64,000 nt of DNA from Methanocella arvoryzae MRE50 (GTDB lineage: Archaea; Halobacteriota; Methanocellia; Methanocellales; Methanocellaceae), in the NCBI RefSeq assembly GCF_000063445.1, contig NC_009464.1:2666001-2730000 (forward strand), read 5' to 3'. The translations under genes and the position numbers were made by a program. The notes under the pieces are model-generated. The model did not search any database. It saw nothing but the letters and a program-made list of their open reading frames with translations, and was not told where the DNA came from. This document shows positions 16,433 through 25,390 of this stretch, one piece after another. Numbering within the stretch: the stretch's first letter is position 1; each line of letters begins with the position of its first letter.

Positions 16433-17166
16433 AGGCGCCGGTGAGGGAAATCTTCGTCAGCGTGCAGGGTGAAGGCCCTTACGTTGGTTACCGCCAGGCG
16501 TTCGTCCGGTTCCCGAAGTGTAACCTGGAATGCCTGTACTGCGATACTGCGAAGGACTGGGACAGCAACAAGAAGTGCATGGTCGAGAAGACTCCCGGCT
16601 CGGGAGACTTCGCTGAAGAAGAAAACCCCATTACTCCGGGCCGCTTGCTGACCATCGCGGAGCGGGACCCGAAGATCCACTCGATCTCGCTGACCGGTGG
16701 GGAACCTCTCCTTTATGGCAGCTTCATCAAGGAGCTCAAAGGAGCCAAGTATCCCCTGTACCTTGAGACTAACATGACTCTTCCCGAAGGCGCGAAGGAT
16801 GTCAAGGACGTAGTCAAGATCGTCTCGGGCGACTTCAAGCTGAAAGCCCACTGCGATTTCAAAAACCAGTACGAGAAGTACTTCAACGCCACGGCCAGGT
16901 CTTTCAGTATCCTCAGGAGAACCAGCTTCCGGGACTGCTTCTGCAAGATCATCGTTACCCCGGACCTGGAAAAAGAGGACCTGATGCACGCGCTTGACCA
17001 GATCAAGGGGACCATTTCAGCGCTGGTGCTGCAGCCGGTAACCCCTGTCGGCCCTGTCGGCCAGGTATCGCCGAAGTTCGTCCTGGATCTGCAGACGGCT
17101 GCCATGGACGTAGTTGAGGATGTCAGAGTAATTCCACAGACCCACAGAATGTGGGGGTGTTTATAG
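16429..17166 (+). CDS. queE: 7-carboxy-7-deazaguanine synthase QueE
   Basis: A radical SAM enzyme (245 aa) that contracts 6-carboxy-tetrahydropterin to 7-carboxy-7-deazaguanine. The cluster motif is CNLECLYC (CxxxCxxC, ~residues 31-38), preceded by the QueE hallmark EIFVSVQGEGPYVG and followed by the glycine-rich LTGGEPLLY that contacts SAM. It starts at GTG, overlapping the DUF366 stop by four bases, and its stop abuts the queD start codon. Tight packing shows one operon for the complete preQ0 pathway apart from GTP cyclohydrolase. Confidence 0.94.
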   Translation: MKAPVREIFVSVQGEGPYVGYRQAFVRFPKCNLECLYCDTAKDWDSNKKCMVEKTPGSGDFAEEENPITPGRLLTIAERDPKIHSISLTGGEPLLYGSFIKELKGAKYPLYLETNMTLPEGAKDVKDVVKIVSGDFKLKAHCDFKNQYEKYFNATARSFSILRRTSFRDCFCKIIVTPDLEKEDLMHALDQIKGTISALVLQPVTPVGPVGQVSPKFVLDLQTAAMDVVEDVRVIPQTHRMWGCL

Positions 17167-17505
17167 ATGAGATTAGGTGTTATTGAGTACATTGATAGCG
17201 CGCATTACCTGCCCGGGCACACCACCTGCGGCTGCATGCACGGGCACACTTACAAGGTTGAGTTTATCATCAGCGGAGAAAAGAAGGGCTCCGGCATGGT
17301 CATGGACTTCTACGACATGAAGACAGTCCTGCGGAAAGTGCTGAGCGAGTACGATCACAGGTGCCTGAACGAGATCGTGGAGTTCCCCAGCGTGGAGAAC
17401 CTCTGTGAGTCCATTTACGGCAAGCTGAAAGATCAGATCCCTTACCCGTTCGTCCTTCGGATGTGGGAAGGCAAGGGCAAGTGGTGTGAGATGGGGGAAA
17501 TTTAA
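17167..17505 (+). CDS. queD: 6-carboxy-5,6,7,8-tetrahydropterin synthase QueD
   Basis: This small enzyme (112 aa) of the PTPS/QueD fold has zinc ligands in SAHYLPGH and MHGHTY, the catalytic Cys in TTCGCMHGH, and the YDHRCLNE loop. It acts just after GTP cyclohydrolase, converting dihydroneopterin triphosphate to 6-carboxy-tetrahydropterin. It is the last gene of the RHH-queC-DUF366-queE-queD operon; the start ATG follows the queE stop with no gap. The next gene has its own TATA-like sequence (TTTTTATATG, 17530-17539). Confidence 0.92.
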   Translation: MRLGVIEYIDSAHYLPGHTTCGCMHGHTYKVEFIISGEKKGSGMVMDFYDMKTVLRKVLSEYDHRCLNEIVEFPSVENLCESIYGKLKDQIPYPFVLRMWEGKGKWCEMGEI

Positions 17506-17560
17506 CATCCCTCCCACCTCTAACTTATCTTTTTATATGTCTGAGCCATAATACTTCTCG

Positions 17561-18340
17561 ATGGCCATCTTCGCAACTCCTCTTGAAGTCACTCTCAAGT
17601 ACAGCCTTTCCAACATTCTCTCGCTGTTCATCGGCGGCCTCTTCTTCATACCACCACTCGTGGCGTATTTCTTCCTCATCATCGCAGCGGAGCTCTTCGA
17701 AGGTAACGAATACCTATTCCTCGCCCTGTTCGGGCTGCTATTCGTACTTATACCGGTCTGCGTGGCGCTGCCCGGGGGCTACATCATCCGCTGCCTGCGA
17801 GACAGGCGTACGGGCAGCCTAAGGATGCCAGGTTTCTTTGGGGAGCCAGTGAAGCTGCTGTCCGATGCCTTCGCCTTCCTCGTGATGGCCATAGTGTACA
17901 TGATCTGCTTTGGGCTGATGTTCGCCCTTCTCTTCACACCCATCGTATTCCTGCCTTCAAGCCCGACAGGCTTCGGATTCATAGCCTTCATAGCCTTCAT
18001 GTTCCTGTTCGTCGCCCTGTTCGCGATTGTCGCCAACGTCCTGTTTTTCACCTTCTTCATTTCCCTGACCATCTACGCTGCAGAGGGTAGCCTGATCAGC
18101 GCCCTTAATCCCGTACGTGTGATCAAAGTGCTGGCCTCGAACCCTCTTGGCTTCCTGGTCACTCTGGTACTGGTTTACGGCATAGGCTCGCTGCTCCAGA
18201 TTCTGGCCATCTTTCTCATCACGATGCCCTGGGTGCTCTTTTTCATCATGCTCATAGATGCGCTGGTCGTCGCTGACGTGTACCTGGCCACAGAGCGGAA
18301 GATCGGTGAGCCGGGCCTGACAGACCAGCCGGCCCCTTAA
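17561..18340 (+). CDS. DUF4013-like multispanning membrane protein
   Basis: A 259-aa protein with about six long hydrophobic helices and the layout of DUF4013 proteins: an early LPGGYIIRCLRDRRTG loop and a SALNPVRVIKVLASNP segment between late helices. Function is unknown; such proteins are common in methanogens and are likely envelope proteins. It is followed by a T-run (18343-18349). Nothing shows an operon link to the archaeosine genes or PhoU on either side. Confidence 0.6.
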   Translation: MAIFATPLEVTLKYSLSNILSLFIGGLFFIPPLVAYFFLIIAAELFEGNEYLFLALFGLLFVLIPVCVALPGGYIIRCLRDRRTGSLRMPGFFGEPVKLLSDAFAFLVMAIVYMICFGLMFALLFTPIVFLPSSPTGFGFIAFIAFMFLFVALFAIVANVLFFTFFISLTIYAAEGSLISALNPVRVIKVLASNPLGFLVTLVLVYGIGSLLQILAIFLITMPWVLFFIMLIDALVVADVYLATERKIGEPGLTDQPAP

Positions 18341-18452
18341 TTTTTTTGCGCCCATTTCCACTACGTCTGCAGAATTTTCCCTGCGCGATTTCGGGGCGGG
18401 CTTTTGTCCTCGCGGCTTGACATACTTCTGCCGGCAGGCGCCGGCGGTGCCC

Positions 18453-19139
18453 ATGCAGCAACTTATAGATGTTAAATCCATTGTGGCAGACACGCTGAAG
18501 ATAGCTGGCCTGGTGGGCCAGTCTATCGAGGACTCTGTCCGCTCTCTGGCCGATCGAGATATTGATCTGGCGGGCAAGGTGATTGATCGGGACGCAGAAA
18601 TTGACCGGCTGAAGCTCGATATTGACCGGGAATGCATCGACGCTCTGGCGGGGAAGCTCGAGGGCAGAGACTTACGAGTGGTCCTTGGCACCTACCGGAT
18701 GATCGTGGACCTGGAGCATATCGGCGATTACTCGGTCTCCGTGTCCCGGGTCACTCTGGCGGTAGCCAACAAGCCGGTCTCCGGCACCTCGCTGGAGATC
18801 ATGAAGATGGCGGAGATCGCCGGGCGCATGCTGAAAAAGTGTATCGACCTGTACTCCGGCAAAACTTCGGGAAACCTCAGGACCGTCTACGAGAACGATC
18901 TCGGGATTGACAGGCTCTACGGCAGCGTATTCTACAACAGCCTGGGGGAGATCGTCCACGAGCCAGAGCGGTCGACTAACATCATCTACCTGATCATGGC
19001 TGCCCGGGCGCTGGAGAGGATCGGAGACCACATCACTGAGATTGCAGAGCGTGTCGAGTACATCGAGACTGGCCAGCTGAAGGAGCGCAGCGTTCCGATG
19101 CACGTGCCCTACGGGGAGAGGGATAAGGGGTGGGAATAA
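18453..19139 (+). CDS. PhoU-domain protein
   Basis: The 228-residue helical protein has two PhoU repeats; the diagnostic segments are the TYRMIVDLEHIGDYSVSVS and AARALERIGDHITEIAERVEYI pattern (E-x-x-x-D/xRIGDH), which bind metal clusters. PhoU proteins regulate phosphate uptake or act as cytoplasmic adaptors; without pst genes nearby the specific role is open. ATG 18453 is preferred over TTG 18417 because it begins the conserved region. The last 10 bases overlap the HAD gene, so the two are coupled. Confidence 0.8.
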   Translation: MQQLIDVKSIVADTLKIAGLVGQSIEDSVRSLADRDIDLAGKVIDRDAEIDRLKLDIDRECIDALAGKLEGRDLRVVLGTYRMIVDLEHIGDYSVSVSRVTLAVANKPVSGTSLEIMKMAEIAGRMLKKCIDLYSGKTSGNLRTVYENDLGIDRLYGSVFYNSLGEIVHEPERSTNIIYLIMAARALERIGDHITEIAERVEYIETGQLKERSVPMHVPYGERDKGWE

Positions 19140-19861
19140 AGGCCGTAGTCTCGGACATCTATACCACTCTGATCGACATCAAGACCAGAGAGGATGACCT
19201 GGAGATCTACGAGCGTCTGGCCTCGTACCTCAAGTACCAGGGCATATATTTATCGGCGGATGAGCTGAAGTGGTTCTTCTACGAGAAGAAAGAACTGCAG
19301 AAGAAGTACAATAAAGAGCAGTACCCCGAGCATGACTACCGGCGCATCTGGTACGAGATCCTGTACGAAAACCAGTACGCCTACACTGGCCCGGACATCA
19401 ACAGCAGCACCATCGTCAGCGACATCATCAAGCTCCAGCGTTCGCTGTCGACCCGGAGAGTCAAGCTCTACAGCGGCGTCTATCAGACGCTGAGCCAGCT
19501 GAAAAACAAGTATACCCTGGGTATCGTCTCCGACGCCCAGCAGGATCACGCGTACCCGGAGCTGAAAATGCTGGGCATCTACGATTTTTTCCAGGCCGTA
19601 ATTGTATCTGCCGAGTTCGGGTACCGCAAGCCCGACGTCCGGCTGTTTGCCGAATGCCTGCGCAGGCTCGGAGTACAGCCTTCCGAGGCAATCTACCTCG
19701 GCAACGACACGCTCAGGGACATCAAAGGGGCTAACGACGCCGGCATGAAAAGTGTCCTGGTCATGACCGAGTACGGGAACAAGGATACTGCCGTTGCGAA
19801 GCCTGACTATATCATACATGACGTGGGCGAGCTGTTCGGCATACTGGAAGGGCTAAAATAA
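19130..19861 (+). CDS. HAD superfamily hydrolase
   Basis: This 243-aa phosphatase-type protein starts with GTG. Motif I is SDIYTTLID (nucleophile Asp; the second acidic residue is Tyr, as in haloacid dehalogenase-like members); motif II is GIVSDAQQDHAY (Ser); motif III is the lysine in GYRKPD; and motif IV is YLGNDTLRDIKGA. The helical cap (residues 20-110) is of the C1 type. A phosphoester substrate is likely, but the exact one is unknown. It overlaps the PhoU gene by 10 bases, suggesting a joint role around phosphate. Confidence 0.82.
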   Translation: MGIKAVVSDIYTTLIDIKTREDDLEIYERLASYLKYQGIYLSADELKWFFYEKKELQKKYNKEQYPEHDYRRIWYEILYENQYAYTGPDINSSTIVSDIIKLQRSLSTRRVKLYSGVYQTLSQLKNKYTLGIVSDAQQDHAYPELKMLGIYDFFQAVIVSAEFGYRKPDVRLFAECLRRLGVQPSEAIYLGNDTLRDIKGANDAGMKSVLVMTEYGNKDTAVAKPDYIIHDVGELFGILEGLK

Positions 19862-19966
19862 GGGCGGGATGCTGAGATCTATGGTAGCCTTCCGGCTGCC
19901 CGACACCTGCATATTTTTCTGATAATCTGTATATAGGCTCAACGCATACCATCAATCGGGATTTGA

Positions 19967-20659
19967 GTGGGATTGTTCAGCAGGCTCACTGCCAGCATCC
20001 GGGCAAGATCGAAGCGGTGGACGGCAGGGCAAACGGACACGCAGGATTACTCTGTTCAAAGCTATGAGACCCTGCGGGCAGAGGTGAAAGAGGCTGTCGA
20101 GAGTGAGGAGTCTCTTAAAGCGGAAATGCTGGTGCAGGCCAGCCGTCTGAACCAGTGCCTGCACAGGCAGGACGAACTGGCGGCTGATGCCGTCCGGGAA
20201 GGGCAGGATAAAAAAGCTGCAGGGCTGATCTATCGCAGGCTGCTCATGTCGAGGCAGATCGGCCTCCTGCGTTCAAAAATAGATGCCATTACTGCCGAGC
20301 GGGTGAGGCTGGACCGGCTGCTGTCAAGGCTGAAACTAAAAATACAGGCGTTCCGTGACGAGCGTAAAAGTCTCGAAACCCGCCATCTGCCGCACGATGT
20401 TGCATCAATTCGCATGAGGGAGGCCATGGCGGGGATGGGCGAGGAGCTGACCTCGGTTCGCTATGCCATCGACAGAGCAAAGGCTAAAGCGACAGAAGCA
20501 CGTATAAGCTGCGAAACTGCCCGCAGGCTGGCGGCAGGCTACGCCTTGCCCGCTGGCGATGTTGACATCCCGGACCAGGACATGGAACCAGTGGCCAGTG
20601 CCCTGAAAAGGCTCAAAGCAGAGATGAAGTACTATGATCGTCCGCATCCTCAACGATAA
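19967..20659 (+). CDS. pspA: PspA/IM30-like coiled-coil protein
   Basis: The 230-aa, almost entirely helical protein begins with an amphipathic helix (GLFSRLTASIRARSKRW) and continues as a long coiled coil (residues 35-185), the layout of PspA/Vipp1 membrane-stress proteins. It starts with GTG. Identification rests on the N-terminal helix, the coiled coil and mainly on the partner gene that overlaps it by 26 bases and encodes a PspAA domain. PspA-family proteins form ESCRT-III-like assemblies on damaged membranes. Sequence alone is divergent, so family assignment is moderate. Confidence 0.7.
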   Translation: MGLFSRLTASIRARSKRWTAGQTDTQDYSVQSYETLRAEVKEAVESEESLKAEMLVQASRLNQCLHRQDELAADAVREGQDKKAAGLIYRRLLMSRQIGLLRSKIDAITAERVRLDRLLSRLKLKIQAFRDERKSLETRHLPHDVASIRMREAMAGMGEELTSVRYAIDRAKAKATEARISCETARRLAAGYALPAGDVDIPDQDMEPVASALKRLKAEMKYYDRPHPQR

Positions 20660-20912
20660 CCAGTACATTGTGCCCTCGCTGTACTACGACGAGATTAACG
20701 CCCTGGACAACGCCCTCGTCCAGTCGATTGCCGGAAATGACCGGGATGCGTTTCGGATATGCTACGACCGGATGATCGAACTGGTGAAAAAGAACGGCGT
20801 GCCCATGGACCCTTACACAGTCAAGGAGTCCGACCTTATTCTGCCTCCCCCCGACATGACATTCGAGGAAGCCCGGAAGCTCTTCGTCGGCGAAGGCCTC
20901 ATACCTGACTAG
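20634..20912 (+). CDS. PspAA-domain protein (PspA-associated)
   Basis: This 92-aa protein has the PspAA pattern: MIVRILNDNQYIV at the start, then LDNALVQSIAGND, VKKNGVPMD, and the terminal SDLILPPPDMTFEEARKL and GEGLIPD. PspAA domains are known mainly next to, or fused to, PspA in actinobacteria and archaea. Its overlap with pspA by 26 bases shows translational coupling. It ends four bases into the tail of the convergent PspAB gene. Confidence 0.8.
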   Translation: MIVRILNDNQYIVPSLYYDEINALDNALVQSIAGNDRDAFRICYDRMIELVKKNGVPMDPYTVKESDLILPPPDMTFEEARKLFVGEGLIPD

Positions 20913-21445
20913 AGTGGCAGGCCCCAGAGAGGGTACCACTGGCTTAACGATTTCTCCAGCGGTAAAACGTCTTCGAGCTCGCGTTTCAGGCTGATCTCCA
21001 GATCATTCTCCCTTTCCTCGCCCACAGGCACGAATGGGTAGAACTTTCCGTAGGAGTTGAATATCCAGTACACCTTTTTATCATCTGCCGTGTATGCGAA
21101 GGCAGCACACAAAAAGTCCCGGCCGCAGGCATTGGCTGATACTGCATCAAAAGCCGCCCTGGCTGATTCTATTACTCTGTCCAGGCTGCCGTCGAGCAGT
21201 ATCCAGACGCATCCATATGAATCTTCGACAGTGCTGCACCTGGCAGTAATGCCACTGTCGTGCGGATGACTGGCTATTCTCTGGATCAGCTCTCTACAGC
21301 TGTCGGAAGTCCTGTAGCAGATCCCGGCTTTTTCGGCGAACCGTAATCCTGCCTGCTTCATCGCCGCGGCAGCGTTCCGCAGCTTCACCAGCTCTTCTGT
21401 GCTCCTCACCGGTCGCCTTAGCCTGAAAAAGTCCAGAATGCCCAT
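20909..21445 (-). CDS. PspAB-like protein
   Basis: A 178-aa soluble alpha/beta protein beginning GILDFFRLRRPVRSTEELVKL, with EDSYGCVWILLDG in the middle and a C-terminal YWIFNSYGKFYPFVPVGEERENDLEISLKREL-type segment (about residues 129-160). This arrangement fits the PspAB family, which is encoded beside HtpX in actinobacteria and archaea. Its start codon abuts the HtpX stop (shared base 21445), so the two are one operon. Assignment rests partly on context. Confidence 0.7.
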   Translation of the reverse strand: MGILDFFRLRRPVRSTEELVKLRNAAAAMKQAGLRFAEKAGICYRTSDSCRELIQRIASHPHDSGITARCSTVEDSYGCVWILLDGSLDRVIESARAAFDAVSANACGRDFLCAAFAYTADDKKVYWIFNSYGKFYPFVPVGEERENDLEISLKRELEDVLPLEKSLSQWYPLWGLPL

Positions 21446-22326
21446 CAGGACCTCATAGCACGCTCCATGCGCTCCAGTTCCCGGATACGCCTCTCGAGGC
21501 TCGGGTGAGTGGAGAACAGCTCTGCAATGGAGCGGCCGCTGATCGCGGGGATGATGAAGAACTGGTTCATGCCCTGCTCGGCGCGTAGGTCTTTTTTCGG
21601 GATGTGCTGCATCTGGCCGCTGATCTTGGTTAGCGCGTTGATCAGGGTCCGTGGCCTGCCCGTGATGATCGCCGAGCCCCTGTCCGCGGCCAGCTCTCTG
21701 TACCGGGACAGGAGCCTGACCAGCAGCAGGCTGATCACGTAGACAATCAGGGCGACTATGTACACAAGGACAAAGCTGCCTGCTCCCCGGCGGTTCTGGC
21801 CCCGGCCTCCTCCGAACATGAAGGACATCATGATAAAGTAGGCCACGGTAGAAATGAAACTCGCCAGAGTCATCACTGCCACGTCTCTGTTCTTGACGTG
21901 GCTGAGCTCATGAGCCAGCACTGCTTTGACCTCGTCAGGGTTGAGCCGCTCCATCAGGCCAGTAGTGACAGCGATCACGGATTTTCGGTGGCTTCTTCCC
22001 GTCGCGAAAGCATTGGGTATGTCGGTAGGCATGATCGCTACTTTAGGCTTGGGTATGTCCGCCTCTGCGCATAGCTGCTCTACAACGGCATGTAGTTGAG
22101 GAGCCTGCTCGGGAGTCACGATCTTTGCCCCTGAGCTCATGAGCACCAGCTTGTCGGAAAAGAAGAACTGGATGCCAAGCATTACTGCAGCAATGATCAT
22201 GATCATCGTCGGATCGATGCCCAGCCAGTAAAGAAATGCAAGGAACCCGAGGTACAGGGCGCCCAGTATAATCATCGTGAGCACCATACGTGCCATCAGG
22301 CCGAAATCTGAAGGCCAGTTTCTCAT
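21445..22326 (-). CDS. htpX: HtpX-family membrane metalloprotease (M48)
   Basis: The 293-aa protein has two N-terminal membrane helices, the zinc motif HELSH (in VLAHELSHVKNRDVAVM, ~residues 137-153), two further helices, and the third zinc ligand Glu in YRELAADRGSA (~210-220). HtpX degrades misfolded membrane proteins. Its coupling to PspAB and its convergence with pspA-PspAA make a complete Psp-type membrane-stress module in about 2.4 kb. Confidence 0.9.
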   Translation of the reverse strand: MRNWPSDFGLMARMVLTMIILGALYLGFLAFLYWLGIDPTMIMIIAAVMLGIQFFFSDKLVLMSSGAKIVTPEQAPQLHAVVEQLCAEADIPKPKVAIMPTDIPNAFATGRSHRKSVIAVTTGLMERLNPDEVKAVLAHELSHVKNRDVAVMTLASFISTVAYFIMMSFMFGGGRGQNRRGAGSFVLVYIVALIVYVISLLLVRLLSRYRELAADRGSAIITGRPRTLINALTKISGQMQHIPKKDLRAEQGMNQFFIIPAISGRSIAELFSTHPSLERRIRELERMERAMRS

Positions 22327-22560
22327 ATATTAATGAAACCGGCCCGCGCTGAAAGTAGTTTGCCCTCTATATGAAGAAGAATACCACACCCATCATCAAG
22401 TAGAGCGCGATTAGCTGCGGCCCTTACACCCTGTTTATGCAATAGGGCTTTGCATGGCCCGTAATGGTGGCGGTTGAGCTGATAATGCTCATTATCCGTC
22501 GAGCGAATTTATATATTTAACACTTAATATGTTAATGACTTAGCTATCAGGAGGTCATCT

Positions 22561-24558
22561 ATGCTTGCAGAACGAAGCAGGCCGTCCAGCCATAGAGAAA
22601 CTTTTAGCCAGCTGGTAGCCTGCGAGCGCCTCGGTGTCGCAGCCATCGCAGTCGATGTCAGTTTCCGCATCGTGTTCTTTAACGAGAAAGCGCGCAAGAT
22701 CTCCGGGTACTCCCGGGAAAATGCCCTGCGGAAGAGCATCTTCGACATCGTGGTTTCAGGAGACCTTAAAAAGTGCCTACGCAGGTCGATCAGGGGAGAT
22801 GCGATCGAGCCATGTTTCACCACTCGCTGTAACCTCGTCACCCGGGATGGAAAGATCAGGTCGGTAGAGTGGCAGGGCACAACTATGTACGGCGAGGGAA
22901 AAGCCGTCGGCGTACTACTGACCTGCATCGATGTCACCGAGTCTGAGCTTGTCCGGGAAGCGGCTCGCATCGCGGCCCGGGCGAGGGATATCGACGAGAT
23001 GGCCACGAGCTTCATGGACTTGCTGGGAGACCCGCTAAACCTGAAGATCGCCAGGCTGTCGATCTATGCTGACGGCAGGGCTCCTCTAACCCTCACCCGG
23101 GTTTTCCCACACGGGGGAGTGAGGAAAAAACCCCGGCACGCGCTGGATGACTGCCCTGCAGACCGGGAGATGGATATGAAGTTTTTCAGGCTGCAGCCTG
23201 GCGACCGGTGTATCGGGGCGCTGGAAGTCACAGCTTATGCTGGCTGCAGGCTGACCGAAGAGGATGCCGGATGCATCCAGGCCTTGTGCGACATTATCTC
23301 CTCCGGTATCACCCGGCTGATCCCGCCAGACCGCCGTCTTCCCGACCTCTCCGGCATCAGAGAATCTGGATCAGCGGTGGCCATAGTCCACCCGGGGGAC
23401 TACCGGGTGATCGATGCCAGCAGCAGTTTCGCAGCGATAACAGGCAAAGCTGATCTGGCCTGTGCCCGGCTGACAGACCTCATCCCATCGGCAGGGCTCG
23501 TAGAAGCGCTCCGGTCAGCCGTAGCTACTGGTACCCCCAGCTGGGGGACATGCCCGGAAAGCGGCCGCATCTTCTGCTGTGTGCCTGTTTCTGGCGAATC
23601 GAAAGAATCTGACGCTATCATTGTCTCTCTCCTCAACGCAACATCGGGCAGCCTGGAGCCCGGCAACAGTGCTTCAGCTTTACAGGGGGCACATGCAGCA
23701 GACATTCTCTCGATGCTGCCCCACGGGCTGGCCTTATGCGACGCTAACGGCCTGATCGTCACTGTCAACAACACCCTTTCCGGGCTGCTGGGGCTGGACA
23801 GGCAGATGCTGGAAGGGCGATTACTGGCAGATGTGCTACGAACGCTGAACCCCCGGCACGTGAACGGAATGCCTCTCAAGAGGAAACTGTTCTCCCTGAA
23901 CCGGCTGCAGAAGCCAGGCTCTGAAGCCGAGGCTTTCGTGACCATCGACGTGTCCGGCCGCAGGAGAACCATTAATGCTCTGGCTGCCCCAATATTCGAC
24001 GATAAGGGCTCGAAGACCGGTTTCATCATTACCGTCAGGGATGCTACAGTCCTTCATGCCTTGCTGCGGATGAGCCGGGCTACGATGGACAGCGAGCATA
24101 CAGGCGATCTGATCGACGAATCTATGGACATCATCCTTAATGCGGCCAGGCTTAAGCTGGCATGGCTGTACCTGTACGACGGCACCGAGCTGGCACTGGA
24201 AGTGCAGAAGGGGGACGTATCAGGGGCACCGCTGCCAGTCTGCCGGGAAGTGCCCGAGGCTGACAGTCCCACCCTGCAGTGCAGGGCTTTCAATAAGGCG
24301 GGTCCTGTGCTTATCAAGGACTACCGCCGGTGCGCTTCGGTCCGCACGTTCGATCCGCTGGCGAAAAGCCGGAGCATCAGGAGCATGGCTGCCGTACCAC
24401 TGATCGCCGACGGCAGCACTATCGGGGTACTCGTGGCAGCCACCGGGCCTGGCCAGCCTCTCCGGGAGCAACAACTCTCAGAGCTGGCTGTCATGTGCGA
24501 CCAGCTTTCGATCGGCATAGCCAGATCTCAGCACAGGCAAGTCCGAAGAGCGGCATGA
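22561..24558 (+). CDS. Multidomain PAS/GAF sensor without recognisable output domain
   Basis: The 665-residue soluble protein starts with a PAS domain (residues ~18-125; typical VDVSFRIVFFNEKARKISGY and ITESE-like end), a middle portion with one GAF-like (125-255) and two PAS-like regions (about 260-370 and 375-490), and a C-terminal GAF domain (~495-655; TLQCRAFNKAGPVLIKDY and SMAAVPLIADGSTIGVLV). No HisKA, HATPase, GGDEF or DNA-binding domain follows. It may act as a stand-alone signal adaptor. Upstream is a TATA-like TTTATATATTTAAC (22510-22523) and the RBS AGGAGG (22549-22554). Confidence 0.75.
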   Translation: MLAERSRPSSHRETFSQLVACERLGVAAIAVDVSFRIVFFNEKARKISGYSRENALRKSIFDIVVSGDLKKCLRRSIRGDAIEPCFTTRCNLVTRDGKIRSVEWQGTTMYGEGKAVGVLLTCIDVTESELVREAARIAARARDIDEMATSFMDLLGDPLNLKIARLSIYADGRAPLTLTRVFPHGGVRKKPRHALDDCPADREMDMKFFRLQPGDRCIGALEVTAYAGCRLTEEDAGCIQALCDIISSGITRLIPPDRRLPDLSGIRESGSAVAIVHPGDYRVIDASSSFAAITGKADLACARLTDLIPSAGLVEALRSAVATGTPSWGTCPESGRIFCCVPVSGESKESDAIIVSLLNATSGSLEPGNSASALQGAHAADILSMLPHGLALCDANGLIVTVNNTLSGLLGLDRQMLEGRLLADVLRTLNPRHVNGMPLKRKLFSLNRLQKPGSEAEAFVTIDVSGRRRTINALAAPIFDDKGSKTGFIITVRDATVLHALLRMSRATMDSEHTGDLIDESMDIILNAARLKLAWLYLYDGTELALEVQKGDVSGAPLPVCREVPEADSPTLQCRAFNKAGPVLIKDYRRCASVRTFDPLAKSRSIRSMAAVPLIADGSTIGVLVAATGPGQPLREQQLSELAVMCDQLSIGIARSQHRQVRRAA

Positions 24559-24679
24559 CTGTCGGCCCCCCTTTTTCTACTCTATTCCTAATTCCAGTTT
24601 TATAAATCGGCATATGGAAGAATACATATTAATAACAACACTTGAAAAATAGCTCTTATCAGTAAAAGCCGGTTTCCCC

Positions 24680-24892
24680 ATGAACTATAAAATTCTCTAC
24701 CAAACTCCAGTACTCAAGCTAATGAATGCGCTCGTTTTTCTCGACACTTTCATCCTCATAACCATAGGCGTCGGGGTGAAAGGCGAGATGGGCCTGGTAT
24801 TCGGCATGGGGTACGGCATTCTCGGCGGCCTGGCAGCGGCACTGATGTTCAACGTGCTGATCTTAGCGCTCGTCACGATGAAATCCCGGTAG
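24680..24892 (+). CDS. Small two-helix membrane protein
   Basis: A 70-aa hypothetical protein with two hydrophobic helices (ALVFLDTFILITIGVGV and GILGGLAAALMFNVLILALV) joined by a short glycine-rich loop. No family is recognised. The codon use resembles the host, and an ATG follows a CCCC-rich, otherwise plain leader. It stands alone between two genes on the same strand. Confidence 0.5.
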   Translation: MNYKILYQTPVLKLMNALVFLDTFILITIGVGVKGEMGLVFGMGYGILGGLAAALMFNVLILALVTMKSR

Positions 24893-24984
24893 CCGCATCT
24901 CATTGACACAGAGCATGTTTTTCAGGCGCCCGGCACAGTTGCGCCGACATAAATTATATCCGTTCTCGCGCACATTATGCCACT

Positions 24985-25344
24985 ATGATAGAGCCGGAAT
25001 TCAAGGACGGGCTGCTGCCCGTCATCGTGCAGGACTACGAAACGCTTGAGGTCCTCATGTTCGCATACATGAACCGGGAAGCCTTTGACCTCACCTGCAG
25101 CACCGGCATCGCACACTATTTCAGCCGCAGCAGGGGCAAGCTCTGGAAGAAAGGAGAAACCTCCGGCCACTACCAGCACGTCAAAGAGATGCGCATCGAC
25201 TGTGACCGGGACTGCCTTCTGATCCTGGTCGAGCAGGATACGGGGGCGTGTCACACCGGCTACCGCTCCTGCTTTTACCGGACCATCGAGGGGGACGTCG
25301 TCGGGGAGAAAACGTTCGAACCGGCCGACGTGTACAAGAACTGA
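24985..25344 (+). CDS. hisI: Phosphoribosyl-AMP cyclohydrolase
   Basis: HisI opens the adenine ring of phosphoribosyl-AMP, the third step of histidine synthesis. The 119-aa length is typical for the stand-alone enzyme. Key segments are [12 protein letters not shown], the [19 protein letters not shown] substrate loop, the metal-binding [13 protein letters not shown]-type region and [12 protein letters not shown], including the zinc cysteines. It lacks the HisE pyrophosphatase domain. A TATA-like TAAATTATATC (24950-24960) precedes the start. Confidence 0.95.
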   Translation: MIEPEFKDGLLPVIVQDYETLEVLMFAYMNREAFDLTCSTGIAHYFSRSRGKLWKKGETSGHYQHVKEMRIDCDRDCLLILVEQDTGACHTGYRSCFYRTIEGDVVGEKTFEPADVYKN

Positions 25345-25390
25345 GAGTATGTTTTAAAGCGTGACACGCCAAAGATCACAGGGAGCTAGC

